A DNA stretch of 64,000 nucleotides from Hyposmocoma kahamanoa (GCF_003589595.1 NW_020656077.1:3866136-3930135); one strand, 5' to 3'; counted from the stretch's first letter, positions 42,890 to 54,530 are shown. The notes: generated by a model from the sequence alone, not told the origin. Translations and numbers: made by a program.

Positions 42890-45800
42890 CACTTACATCG
42901 CTTATATTTGGTATCATGTAGATTTCCAAATGACATTCGAATTTAGTTCAACTCTTTATTCTTATTTGCTTACAATTGTTTCAATCCCGTTACTCGAAAA
43001 ATGAAGATGAGTTTATCAACGAAGTCACTAGACGTCATAGTCTTGTTTCGATAGAACCACAGCGCTTAATTTGATGTAAGAAAAGCTGCTCAGTACAATT
43101 TACTCGCCTCACGGTCGCGCAATCTACGTGTTTGTTTGTTGTAAAACAGACACACCGCCAAGTGTCGCTTATATCAGATTATAAAACAATAAGTAACGAA
43201 ATATCAAAGGAAACTTTTGATATTATTACAACATCTTATTTGCGATTTGTATGTAATAATATGTAACAGCACATTATAACACGGAAATATACATTTAAAT
43301 TAACTACCACACGCATAAAATGTTAATGCTAGAATTAATTTAAATAGAAATGCGTAATACCAGTGATGAAATACGTAATAATTATAAGACGGAATAAAAG
43401 TTTAGTGCAGTTGTGTCTTTGAACTGTTGTCTATTTTATTGATAGAGAACAAAAAGAAAAGTCCTGCTAATTTTATCTTATAACGTAAAGCACATGGGCT
43501 AGACACCCCAGACCACCACCCACTGCGGAAAGATTGATTTGCCTCATACTCTATCTCAGTCGACTTTAGCATCTAAGTAGTGAGGAATATAGCTCAGACA
43601 AATACTGATTTTATTTTTACTTACTTCTTTACTTTCACATATTTATTGTCATTTTCTCTCTTCACCGATGTGATGTAGCAAAAATTTAAGATGCGTATAG
43701 TCTAGACGTCGTCGGGTCACTGACTTGCAGTTCCATCACAACATCCCAAATTTATTGTTATATTAGCAACGCTTAATGTTTCTCATAATTTCCGTGCTCT
43801 TGCGTGATCTGGTTATTAATTGCGCAAGTCACCGTTCAAAGTAAATTCATTTAAACAAAGTTCTGAAGTCGTTAAAATATGGTGTTGTGGTCACAAATGT
43901 TAATTAGTTAATAAATTCAGGCGTAACCTTGCGGAAGTCTATGTTAATAAAAATGGAAGTAAATTAATTTACTACTCCGCCGACCCAGGTTAAATCGTGC
44001 AAAATAGCTGCGCTTGTGTTGAATATTTTTTCATGCATTTAATTTTCCCACACTCACTCCGCATAAAATTAATAAAATAAATAAACACAAGCGTAACTAC
44101 AGTCACAGAGACCGCTACCAAAAATATACCCAAATACGCGGAATAGCTTATTAATTAGTTTCCTTGTTCATTTTTAAACAATTGGAAGCACTTCGTAATA
44201 ATGCTTCATGAGTTGTAAATCGATTCAATATTCAACTTGAAGCAGCTTCTCTTGACGCCTGTGTCACGATTTGTTGGTTTCGCTCGGCGATTGCGCTTGA
44301 GAGCTGAGCATGAGATTACAAATTGATATATGTACGTATTAATACTGTCGCGTCTCTCGTTTGTTATTAGTAAGTCAATGAGCTGTTGCAAGTGGTATGA
44401 TCGATCAAGCGCGTTATCGCTGCGCAATAATCCAATATATGTACGAAAAAGAAACCATCCACTCACAATTCTCTAAAAGACAGATCTAAACGATCGTTGG
44501 TACATAGAAAATTTACTGTTTAATCGGCCAGTTGCCTTAAACTTCTAGATCTTAACACGATATTCCTGTAAAAGCGATCGTAAGTACTCATAATATTTCA
44601 TTTCCCATTTAAGCTGCCGCCATTCAACCTTTTCAAGAAGTAATATTACGGTCTGGTGCCGTTCATAAATATATTCTAATAAACTATTAAGGCTTTGATC
44701 AAAAAGCTTGCGAATATTTGCGGTTTGAAATATTGGAAAAATATAAACATAAAATATGAAATATAAACCTCTTTGAACATGTCGGAAGTGAACGGGAACT
44801 GTGAACTTACAATTTTCAAAAATAGCTCTTATTACTGTAACATGGTACCATCGATATGGTACCAAGCAATATATTACTTCAGAAAGACGAAAAAGTATTT
44901 TATGACAAATAAAAGAACCTCCTTATACAAAAGTGTAATTACGCAATACAAGATTTTATTAAAGATAAAGAACTCTGACCTCTCTTCAATAAGCTCTTTA
45001 ATTATAATAATTGCTATATAGATTTTTGCGTTACTTTACTAAGATTTTCTATTACTTAAAATAATTTAATACCTTTGATAAGTACTTAATAAATTAATTT
45101 TTGTTTATTAAATTGCTTTTCTAAATATATTTTTAAGATTTATGTAGCTACGCTTTCAGGGCACATTTATAGTACATTATTGCAGAGGCCGGGAAGTAAG
45201 GGATTGCTGAATGAGTCCATTAAGGCATGTATAGAATTTTTCTCAAACAGTGTGACGAAATAATGAAGGACTAAAAACAGGAGGATGTATAAAAGAAAAA
45301 GTAAAAAAACATTAATTAATATTAAAAGTAACGTTAAAAGAAAATGTTATTGTTTTCCCAGACACATTAATAATAGTATTTTATTAATGTGCCCATAAAC
45401 TGTATTTTCGTTACCGCTCTTCTCACTAGCACTCATTTTCGCGACCAAAATACAACAAAGACGAAAAAACAAAAGAATACCAATTATTATTTATTTGCTG
45501 AGCATTGGCTATAGAGCCATCAGCTTAAACAAGCAACAAAGGATTAAGAAACTTAAAACGTAATAATACGAGTACTTATTATAAAATTAAAAATAATTTG
45601 TGAAAAGACTGACTACAAAAACCCGCCAAAAAAAAAGGATACCAAAACACTTTAGTTTGAATATTTCGGCCATTTTCTTTTTTTTAAAGTAGTACAGGTA
45701 GGTATTTTTCATTCTCGCAATTATGAACACTGGGCAGTTGGATGTATGAGTTTTTCTTTTGCTTGTTTACATAGTAGACATTGTTCATAGGTAGATTTAA

Positions 45801-45930
45801 AAGTTTAGAGACGAGGACATTTATTGGATTATCATACTTACTTTGTAGGCTTGGCCGAGAAGAGGTCGCATGGTCCATAAATGATAAAACTCTACGTGTT
45901 CATTTTTTGAAAGTAATTCAAACATTTTTG
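42890..45930. other. No gene seen
   Basis: AT-rich sequence. 45487-45545 has a retroelement-tail-like phrase (GAGCATTGGCTATAGAGCCA) similar to 37660-37700. The frames at 44206-44466 and 44545-44865 have no recognised motif. Confidence 0.4.
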
Positions 45931-45933
45931 AGC

Positions 45934-46024
45934 ACTAAATGATTATCACTAGTATCAGGTTTCTTACCACGGTATGACTTCTTTTTATTTTCCCGATATT
46001 TCGGAACGGTTGCACGCTCCATGG
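45934..46024 (+). repeat. Left inverted arm of the Penelope-like composite
   Basis: 91 bp that recur inverted at 48019-48109 with only a few mismatches. Core phrase: TTTCTTACCACGGTATGACT, then TTTTCCCGATATTTCGGAAC. It is joined directly to the endonuclease frame that starts at 46029. Confidence 0.85.
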
Positions 46025-46028
46025 AAAA

Positions 46029-46472
46029 ATGTTAAGTTCACCAAAAGACCATCTTCCTTTACAAACACCGGGTCTCTATAAAGTGAACTGCAGTTGTGGG
46101 AGCTCGTATATCGGTCAGACTAAACGAACAATTGTCGATCGTATGAAGGAACACATCCGAGCAGTAAAAAACAATGATGCACAGAAGTCGGCTATAGCAC
46201 AACTTCTCACACAGACTGACACTAACCACTGGATCGAGTTGCATAGCCCCCAGGTACTCTCGACAGTACGTCACTACATACCACGGTTGGTACGAGAAGC
46301 CATCGAGATCACGAAGTACAAAACATTTAACCGTGATGATGGTTTTAAACTGTCCAGTGCATGGAACCCGGTCCTTAGTGCGTGCAGTAATAAAAAAAAA
46401 ATAAAAAAGTGTTTATTGAAGTTCAAGTGGCATAACAAAACGGATGTTGAGACCATCCTATTAAGTAATTAA
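46029..46472 (+). CDS. Penelope-like retroelement: GIY-YIG endonuclease domain fragment
   Basis: 147 codons, open from ATG to TAA. Residues 15-17 (GLY) and 27-29 (YIG) form the GIY-YIG signature, with a CSC cysteine pair between them; R38 and H42 follow in TIVDRMKEHI, the usual catalytic helix. The C-terminal block REAIEITKY, FNRDDGFKLSSAWNPVL is characteristic of the end of Penelope-like (PLE) proteins. The normal PLE protein is a reverse transcriptase fused ahead of this domain; here the RT part is missing and the frame starts 5 bp after an inverted arm, so this is a 5'-truncated element, not a stand-alone nuclease. In a living PLE the domain nicks target DNA to prime reverse transcription. 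The frame has no stop or shift, suggesting a fairly young insertion. Confidence 0.88.
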   Translation: MLSSPKDHLPLQTPGLYKVNCSCGSSYIGQTKRTIVDRMKEHIRAVKNNDAQKSAIAQLLTQTDTNHWIELHSPQVLSTVRHYIPRLVREAIEITKYKTFNRDDGFKLSSAWNPVLSACSNKKKIKKCLLKFKWHNKTDVETILLSN

Positions 46473-46590
46473 ATACTTGTGTCAGGAGGTCTCGCTCTTC
46501 CTTAACTAAAACATACATCATCAAAGAACTTAATACAATAAAACAAAAATGAAAAAGAAAAAAGATGCTAATTAGTATTATCTTACTACA

Positions 46591-46670
46591 AAAGGTGTGT
46601 TTGTGTTTGTGTGTGTGTGTGTATTTGTGTGTATGTGTGTGTGCGCGTGTGCATGAGAGTGTGTGTATTA
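46591..46670. repeat. (TG)n-rich simple repeat
   Basis: Interrupted GTGTGTGTGT runs with TA and CG breaks, between the endonuclease and the antisense RT fragment. Confidence 0.8.
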
Positions 46671-46845
46671 TATGATAACTGTGTGCATATGGCAATATTC
46701 AATTTTATGTATAAACGCAGCAATACCCTATTTGAAAGGTTTATTGTAAAAGCGCTTCTGTATCATTGTAATTTATTGTTATTAACCATTTTCAGTTTTT
46801 CCCTACATTTATGTGAATTTAATTGATATATTTGTAATTTTTTAT

Positions 46846-47822
46846 TTAATTTGTTATATATATATATGCGGATTGTGAGGCGTATTGTCTTTGGGCGAAT
46901 TTGGTTTGTGTTCTTGGTATTTTAACCACTCTGTCACTCCTCCTCCTAATCATTACGCTAGAGATAAACGGCAAAGACTTGTGCATACGAAGAACTGTTG
47001 ACAATAAATATAGCTTTCTGACACTTAAGATCTCACAAAATTTGTAAAGTTCCTCCGTGGGAAACCTATAAGGTTTGAAGTGCATTATTTTCAGCAAACA
47101 CCGCTGACTTCGTTCAATCTCAAGAAATTTTGTTTTAGTTGCACCTCCCCAAACAGTGATACAATATCCTATTACCGATTGAACCAGGGCGACATATGTA
47201 TACTTGTTTAATTATTTTTTTACTAGCAACATGTCTTAACTTCCTAAATATCCACGTTAATTTTCTTATTTTATCGCATATTAATTCCACCTGAGAATGC
47301 CAACTTAAACGTCAATCCATGGCAACACCCAAGTATTTGGTACATGCAACTCTGTCAATAGCAGGACATGCACAGTTACTATGGTCACTATTACTGCATC
47401 GATGTATTTTCAGCAGGAGATCATTGCTTGGTTGTGTCATTCTATTGACAGTGAAACATATGTAATTAGATTTTGCAGTGTTCAGCGTGAGAAGATTATA
47501 TTGGAGCCAATTTGCTACTTTTGCAAGAGCAGATTCAGCATCTCTAAAGACTGTATTCCACGTTGAGCCCGCAAATACGATTGCGGTATCATCAGCGTAG
47601 GATAAAATTCGGCCACCTTCTATGTGCAAGCTTGTCAAATCATTAATATAAATTAGGAATAGCGTAGGGCCCAGTACACTACCTTGAGGGACACCAAAAG
47701 AGACCCTTGTGTCTTTGCTAATATAGTTATCTATTTTTACTTTTTGTATTCGGTCACACAGGTAGTCCCTCAGTAAACTTAATGGTACCCCTCTTATACC
47801 AATTGATTGTAACTTTAAGGTG
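46846..47822 (-). pseudogene. Non-LTR retrotransposon reverse-transcriptase fragment (Jockey/CR1-like)
   Basis: The minus strand reads KLQSIGIRGVPLSLLRDYLC, then VSFGVPQGSVLGPTLFLIYI followed by NDL (RT motif with the PQGS turn), SYADDTAIVF (catalytic YADD), ANWLQYNLLTLNTAKSNYIC and TKYLGVAMD. It then meets a TGA at about 47306, continues RLSWHSQVELICDKIRKL, shifts frame near 47185 into YVALVQSVIGYCITVWGGAT, and runs on as LLKIMHFKPYRFPTEELYKF to a stop at 46846. These are the fingers-palm-thumb and post-RT regions of a LINE ORF2; the endonuclease and early RT are absent. One stop plus one frameshift make it a pseudogene. Confidence 0.85.
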
Positions 47823-47839
47823 TTAAAGTAATAAAAACA

Positions 47840-48109
47840 AAAACACCTCTAGTTCAGTTTCGCGTGTGGATACAGTGAGTGTGGTTTGTGTGAAAAAAGT
47901 GAGTGACAATGGTAACGCCACAACAAATCGCGATGAAGGTAGTCGTCGACAGCGCAAGAGGGTAGACAATATGTCTGCCCTTAAAACTGTCATCTGCCGC
48001 CGTCCAGTCAACCCGTGACCATGAGGCGTGTAACCGTTCCGAAATATCGGGAAAATAAAAAGAAGTCATACCGTGGTAAGAAACCTGTAACTAGCGATAA
48101 TCATTTAGT
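47840..48109 (-). mobile_element. Penelope-like terminal segment, right inverted arm
   Basis: 48019-48109 is the inverted partner of 45934-46024. Continuing on the minus strand, it leads into GGGTTGACTGGACGGCGGCA and further non-coding sequence to about 47840, which I read as the PLE terminal-repeat/leader region. Penelope-like elements are known for terminal repeats in direct or inverted arrangement. Confidence 0.7.
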
Positions 48110-48270
48110 AAATAACTACGAAAGTCTTAAAATCTATATTTTTGAACACGTTTGAAAAAATGTAATTATAATGCATGTTTGCTAATAAATAAATACTGAA
48201 ATACTAAGTAAATATTAAATATATTAAAGTAAGTATTATGGGTATATGCACTTTGGATATGAAATTGTGA

Positions 48271-48492
48271 ATAATAATAATAATAATAACGCACACACTC
48301 AACATAGCCCCGCACTAGGGAAACCCTGTGTCGCGGGTGCCATGGACACACACATAGACAATCACAAATTACACCCAAACTCACGAGAGAAATAAATGTA
48401 GGCCATACAAATATTTCTCCCGGCCCGGGAATCGAACCCGGGGACCTCTGCGTGGCAGTCCGGTATGGTAACCGTTCGGCCACGGAGGCAGT
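48271..48492 (-). mobile_element. Family A SINE, best-preserved copy
   Basis: Minus strand: ACTGCCTCCGTGGCCGAACG, A-box-like region, B box in CCGGGTTCGATTCCCGGGCC, body TGTAATTTGTGATTGTCTAT, CGCGACACAGGGTTTCCCTA, GTGCGGGGCTATGTTGAGTG and an (ATT)n tail. Confidence 0.88.
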
Positions 48493-48707
48493 TGAATGTA
48501 AAAAATACGTATTAAAATCAGGGCCTTTTCTGGGTTACAAGTGAACACAAATAAAACTGACACCTTAGTCTCCACAGTGGTAAAAGTTGACGGTTTAAAT
48601 TCCCCACTAACATGTTATACTAAATGTTTATTTCAACTAGAAGATATAGAAAAGTTGATTTTAGATCACAAGTTAGTTAACTTTATACGTTTTTATATTT
48701 TTGTTTT

Positions 48708-48985
48708 TAGTAGCGGTATAGCTTCTTGTGAAAGAGTTCGTCCTGGGAAGTACTGCCACCTTACCTATTTCTGCCGCCAAGCAGTAATGAGGCCATGTGT
48801 TCGTGACATTACAGGCACGTGAGTTATCAAAGCACGGTATCAATTTATGTCTCAAGGTGGCGCAGTGGCAGTGCCCCTCAGATATTTATGATTAAAGCTC
48901 TGAGTAGCACTGCAACTGTAACGGACAGGCGCGCTTACTACCAGCTTAAGGACGATTTGTTCGTCGCACCACTCGGTATCTTAAA
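48708..48985 (+). mobile_element. Family C copy
   Basis: Full head (AGTAGCGGTATAGCTTCTTG, GAGTTCGTCCTGGGAAGTAC, CTATTTCTGCCGCCAAGCAG), middle (GCGCAGTGGCAGTGCCCCTC) and end (TTGTTCGTCGCACCACTCGG plus oligo-A). Small internal deletion around the GAAATTACAGGCAC block. Confidence 0.82.
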
Positions 48986-48989
48986 AAAA

Positions 48990-49620
48990 ATATATAATAT
49001 AGTCATCTTTTTTCTGTTATCAGAAATATCCTGAAGTGAAAAAATCGTTCTATATTCATGTAATAATATGTTTAAAACTAAAGTAAGAAAAGAAACCTTG
49101 TAAAAAGTTTTGTTATTAGGAGCACGAGGAATAATAATAATATGTCCCTACGTTCCTACCGGTAGGACTCAAAGCGCACCCCGGACACTCCATACAACAG
49201 TCGAAAGTTATTTACCTACTACTACTACATACAGCAAGGCGCTATCTGCACACGCGCAAATGTGTACTGAAGTGACAGGGTTACCCACCACTTTCTCGTA
49301 CGTAGTCAGAGCGGCAGTATAGCGAAAATTCCGCGAATCTGTTATCTATAATAAAATAAAATTCTCTTAGTACAATCCTAATGATTACACAAGTTCATTA
49401 GGTATTTATATTAATTATATTTTTCATTAACTCACTACTAGAATAATCCTTACCTTTTATCTAAAAAAAATCTAAAAAGATAGGTGCTCTTAAATAAGGT
49501 AACCAAGGTATTTGAATTTGCGTGTCCAACCTTATCGTTACTTACTTAATAATTATATTCACTACTTAGATAGTTATCGGCAATACCATTTATAATATTT
49601 TTTTATTATGCAACTACACA
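48990..49620. other. No gene seen
   Basis: 49110-49320 is less AT-rich and open in one plus frame (70 codons), but with a repetitive look and no motif; the rest is AT-rich. Confidence 0.35.
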
Positions 49621-49625
49621 ACCTG

Positions 49626-49723
49626 AATGAGCTAAACAGGTCAATAACATGGATTTTTGTCATACAAATACCCACAGTTACTGGGTCCATAGCAATTTAT
49701 GGCATTGACCTGTTTAGCTCATT
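49626..49723. repeat. 20-bp perfect inverted repeat, 58-bp spacer
   Basis: AATGAGCTAAACAGGTCAAT at 49626-49645 is exactly inverted at 49704-49723. Probably a small foldback insertion. Confidence 0.8.
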
Positions 49724-50129
49724 TAGCTTGTGTGCCAAAGCGGGCAATCAGTAGGAACATGAGTAAACGGTCATATTAAGGTTGGAGTAGATTCTCCGTT
49801 TCATCGAATTTACCAGCTCTACTAAATAGTAACAAACATATATTGTGGAATAGTTTAAAATTGATCACGATTTTTATAGTTTTAAAATTTGACATTTACA
49901 TTCGTTAATAAAGTTACACAATCATATGTAGGTCGACCAGAAAGACACCAGTTTTTAGCGTCTTCCGACGCGTCACTAGGGCAAGGTCGTATAATTTACT
50001 TTCTTCTCAAACAAATCCAGCACAAAGACGACATATTAGCCGCGGGCACCGAAATCTGCCCAAGCGCTTTTATTTATTTTTAAGTCGTGACGTAAAAAGA
50101 TCGGACTTACAAGTTTGAAGCCTCGCATC

Positions 50130-50340
50130 TTTGGTTGCGACTTTTAGCGGCGATGTAAACGCGCGAGTGAATCAATCCAATCGCCTATCTATCCCAAGTG
50201 TAGAGATGCAATCGCGCGTTTGTATCGATGCTGTCACGCGCTTGCATCGCGTTTGTATCGCTAAAAGTAAAGGTAGACGATTAGCGACTGCATCGCAAAT
50301 GCATCGCATTTGCATCGCTAAAATTGAAGACTAGGTGTTA
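50130..50340. mobile_element. GC-rich MITE-like block with GCATCGC motifs
   Basis: Contains many variants of TGCATCGC / GCGATGCA, including the near-palindrome AATGCATCGCATTTGCATCG, and GCGACTTTTAGCGGCGATGT near the left edge mirrored by GCATCGCTAAAA near the right. Similar motif style to 62985-63325. No transposase. Confidence 0.45.
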
Positions 50341-50344
50341 GATA

Positions 50345-51085
50345 AAGATGCGAAAGGAAACGCCGGGAAAGGCGATATGGCTCTACATTCCACACAAATT
50401 GGATTCAAAGTGTATTTATTTCATAGCATTTAGGTTCATTTGAAAAGAACAAACCCTAGAATTTCTTGCACGTTCTTCTCGGAGACGTCAGCACAGTGAA
50501 CGAGCATAGTAACTTAATAAATGACGTTTTCAAGTGTACACTTATATGTACTATATAGGATGTGTGGGTATTACAACGAAATGTGTTCTGATTGCGTTAT
50601 TTTTAACTGCGGTGTCCCTATTTTTAAAAGGTCACTATTATTTGTTTTGTTTTCTTTTTTTGTATGATAATAATAATTAATTTAGCGTCCGTTTAAGTGT
50701 TTTTTTTATCTTGTTTGCGTATGACGTATGTTAATGGGCCATAAATAAAAAATGAAATAAAATATATTTATTTTACTTATGGAATAAACGATTATATTTA
50801 TCTTTGACTTTTTTTCTTCTTTCTATAAAGGAAAAGGCAAAGGTTTTACACCATACAGCCAAGTCTTGGTAGATTATTCTTTTTTGGTGAAAAATAAAGG
50901 CATACGCCAAGTCTTCATTTCATTATACATTTTAAAGGCGATAAGCCTCGTCTTCGGTGGTCAAGTCAGGGTATAAAGTTCCAATTCCGGTTAAAATTTC
51001 AACTCCGAGTGTTCGTCAGGTCCAGTGATCGACAATTCCGATTAATGCAAAATCCATTCTAAAGATAAATATTTGACTTTGACAT
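50345..51085. other. No gene seen
   Basis: AT-rich sequence with no recognised element. Confidence 0.45.
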
Positions 51086-51092
51086 CAAAAAT

Positions 51093-51140
51093 AAGTAGGC
51101 CAGTACTTTCCTGGACGAACCTTTTCATAAGAAGCTCTAC
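51093..51140 (-). mobile_element. Family C head fragment
   Basis: Minus strand of CAGTACTTTCCTGGACGAAC followed by CTTTTCATAAGAAGCTCT. Confidence 0.6.
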
Positions 51141-51437
51141 GCGATTTGCTATTTAGTTAACTAATGATTACTTGCTTTAACAGTAAATGGGAACGTGACG
51201 AAAGCTGCATCTCGAAGGTTTATAAAACTACGTAGACGTGTAAAGTCCGTAATCCTCACGTGCCCTCGACGTGGATTTATCGCCTCGTAAGAAGAAAACC
51301 GTAGTTTGATGTATGAATATATATAACCCATATTAGTATGACACGGTATGCAGTACAATACTACTTGGTACTTGGTGCAACGGGCTGGTACAATACTAAT
51401 CACAATTTTATTTATTATTATGATTCGTATTTTATTA

Positions 51438-51562
51438 TTAACGGACTTCAATAAAGGAGGAGGTTCTCAATTCGTTAGTATTTATTTTTGTTCGTATACT
51501 AAGCGATTTCTCCATTCGTGGACATTTGATTTTGATATTTGTGACCCGAATTTCGATTATTC
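51438..51562. repeat. Fragment of a common 'GACTTCAAxAAAGGAGGAGGTT' repeat
   Basis: ACGGACTTCAATAAAGGAGG followed by AGGTTCTCAATTCG and GTGACCCGAATTTCGAT; related fragments lie near 20085 (inverted) and 52660. I recall this as widespread in moth and butterfly genomes, but its class is uncertain. Confidence 0.45.
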
Positions 51563-52125
51563 TTGATGATAGTGGTTGTATTCAAATTTGAAGAATATTC
51601 CACCTCTAAGAGAGGTAAATTAGATGATGAATCCGGTTTATTGGCAAATAGATGTACTTCGTATACGTTTGAGGTCGGATTTATTTTATAAAAACTGTAT
51701 TTTTTTGTATTCAAATATGGAAAATAACAAACAAAGAAGATACAAAAGAAGAAACAAATCGATATCTCCAATCAACACTACGCCAACTTTATTTTCTGTT
51801 ATTTTTGTAAACAGTCATATTTATTTACAAAATTTGTGCTCCCGAATTTTGTGAAAAAGAAATAAAGAAACAAAAAACAAATTAAAACAGGTACAAAAAT
51901 TAAGTTGGCGTAGTGTTGTTCGTTAGAGGTATCGAAATTATCGCCATTGAATAATAAATGTCTAACAAAGTTTACTTTCACCATTCAATGTAAGCTACTT
52001 GTAACTAAAACTATAGGAGCTATTATATTCAAATCCCGGACGAGATCTAAAGCTTCATTGCACTTGTTAATTTCCAAAAGCATTTATTTAACTTTATATT
52101 TACTTACTTTTTCTGTTATATTATA

Positions 52126-52503
52126 TTATTTGCCGTTGTGCGTTTTAACATCAAAAAAGTCAATATTTAATTTAATTAATTTAACCGCATTTGAAGACAA
52201 TATTCCAACTCTAAACGCGTTTGCACATGGCTTGTGCTTCGTATTAGTTTTGAAACCGAGACTGTACAAATCTAGAAACCCTTGAAAAAATGTCGCTTGT
52301 GCTCTACTACTGAATGGAATCCGAAAAATATGAACATCGCTTGTATACCTTGAGGTAAAATGATCCCTGTGACATTTCGGACCGTCATTTCTCGGATTCG
52401 GAACTGATGCGAATCGCAACACGCTAAGCTCCAAAACATTTAACTCAAAATGAACTATGTTCTTCTTACCCACTTCACTGTATAGATCTACCGGCGTACT
52501 CAC
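52126..52503 (-). other. Unassigned 125-codon open frame
   Basis: The longest unexplained frame outside the main gene, beginning MSTPVDLYSEVGKKNIVHFE. It is free of the repeat families seen, but a 112-codon frame overlaps it on the other strand, and there is no motif, splice context or codon signature to support it. It could be a fragment of a degraded element. Confidence 0.22.
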
Positions 52504-52509
52504 TTCACA

Positions 52510-53505
52510 TTTTTTTGTTTTACTGACGTCTTATCGTCTTATGAATTACAAAATTTTTAATATTCATGGAAAAATAAATGATTTGGAAAAATAATTTGAT
52601 ATATAATTTTACAGTTTTTAAACTACGTTACAGCAAGTACTTGTTTGATTTTTAACAGACTTCAAAAAAACAGGAGGTTACTTTTTTTGTTTTCCGGTTT
52701 CTCCGTCAATTGTAGACCGACTTTAAAAATTATTTTTTTCGTTTAAAAGGGTGCACTCTCGTGGTGGTTCTCGAAATCGAAAAAATCCGATAGGCAAACT
52801 TTTGAAACGGTTTATTTTTTCAATGAAAGAGTTACAATTATAGTCATACGATACGTGGTTTATCCGGGAGTACCTGCGCACAGATTTTCTACTCGATATA
52901 TTTCGGAGAGTTTACGCGTGCGGTGCTGATAGAGTATGTATCAGCACCGCTCTAAGTGTGGTAAATTAGTTGATAAATCCGGTTTATTGAATTTCACAAA
53001 TTTTCCGTTAAAATGATTTCAATAAAATTCACATTTTAAATTTACAGGTGTAATTCCAATGAAAACTAGGAGTGCCAGAAGCCAATTTGCTTACGTTTCA
53101 AACATGTTTTCAGGTCAAATTATACTATAATAAATATAATATATACCAATGTAATCAACATTTCCTTAGTTTTAACTAATAAGTAAGTAATTTTATTTTT
53201 AATGCTCATTTGAATTAGTTTTGAGCCCCAACATAAAACTAACAACGTTAATTTATATAAATCAAACAGTTCTTTGAGAACGCATTAAAATATCCATTGA
53301 TTTAATTTATTTTACGTCTCAAACTTTTGCCTGCTACTTTTGCAAATTTAAAATGATCATTTAAATACATGCTTTTTCTTGATACTGCTTGACAGGCTGT
53401 AATCTTAACGTAATAAAATACAAATCTCCAACCGCAATATAAATTACAACACAAGTATACAATTAATGTTTCCTTATTGCTCCGTATGTATATTATAAAA
53501 ACAAA
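52510..53505. other. No gene seen
   Basis: AT-rich. A small perfect inverted repeat GCGGTGCTGATA / TATCAGCACCGC lies at 52921-52951 with a 7-base loop. Confidence 0.5.
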
Positions 53506-53529
53506 TCGAACTTTAGCTTTCTTCTTCTT

Positions 53530-53635
53530 TGTCCTGGCCTTAAGTTCCATTTCTTTCAGGACCGGCACTCGTAGTCCACCTGCGCCACTCCGAGCGCCTT
53601 TGCGTAGGACTGTTTGGCGATTTCAGTTTCAGTCA
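53530..53635 (-). mobile_element. Short GC-rich retroelement-like fragment
   Basis: The minus strand gives a 26-codon frame MTETEIAKQSYAKALGVAQV-DYECRS and stop. It reads like the end of a mobile-element protein or a repeat I associate with Lepidoptera, without a firm match. Confidence 0.3.
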
Positions 53636-53639
53636 TAGG

Positions 53640-54470
53640 GCTACCAAAATTGATATAAAAACAAATAGATCACTTGGAATCTAAGATATAAGATCACTTG
53701 GAATAAGATTATTCGAATTAGCATAGAAATCTCCAGATCAATTGACCTTTGAAATGTAAACCATATTGATGCGAACATTTATCTTCGGATTACTTTAGAG
53801 AGCGTGTTTTATACATTCGCCTTGAGAATCGATGCATTATGAAATTCGGATTTCCGATTCACTCAAACTCAATATTTGCGACATATGAATGTATGAATTG
53901 CATCGAAATGATGTTGACACTGTATAACTAACTCCAAAATGTTACTTTAATCTGCTTGGCAAATCTTCGCCAATCCCATCTTTTTACCGCACATGAAACA
54001 TACGTTAAATTTAAACATATGTCGCATTGAACATTACTTTCAGTAACTCGTGTTTGTATCGTTTGCGTTAAGATTTTTATTTAGATCATAATTGTATATT
54101 CATAAGGTTTAAATTAAAATTATTAAAACACAAACGCGGTAGTTAAGTTTGAAAACATATTTGAAAACTTACGTTTCCCAGACCTTTTGTCTCGTCGACC
54201 ACCAGTTAATTTTTTTCTGCATAGACCGACCGCCTTTCTAATATTGAATTTTTCACAATATCATCAACTTGAAATGTGTGTTTGACAGCTGACACCACAG
54301 ACCAATACTCTTATAGAGTATAGAGCTTATAGAGTGCTATTGAGAAACTTTACAAAAAAAAAAACAATTTGATGTTAAGTTTTACACATTTTTCTAAACG
54401 AATAACATCTTGTTTGTTGTGAAATGTTTAAGAACTTCATAAGCCATGTAAGTACTTGGTACTTAGTGTA
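53640..54470. other. No gene seen
   Basis: AT-rich sequence; nothing recognised. Confidence 0.45.
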
Positions 54471-54475
54471 ACGGG

Positions 54476-54530
54476 CTGGTGTCCACAACTCGACGTCAAG
54501 GCGCCTATTTTGCGTGTATATAAGCCATGT
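54476..54530. repeat. Second copy of the short dispersed repeat at 2718
   Basis: GTAACGGGCTGGTGTCCACA followed by ACTCGACG and CGCCTATTTTGCGTGTA. Confidence 0.6.

Noticed and set aside
44040..44060. Minus-strand ATGCGGA|GTGAGT as first coding exon
   Set aside because: The phase fits, but the resulting signal peptide would be only about 11 residues with a weak hydrophobic core, and the site is 16 kb away with no other support.
47312..47638. YADD-containing RT as telomerase, a retron or a viral polymerase
   Set aside because: The surrounding order (GVPQGSVLGPTLFLIYINDL, then YADD, then the LGV and VWGGAT blocks) is that of non-LTR retrotransposon ORF2.
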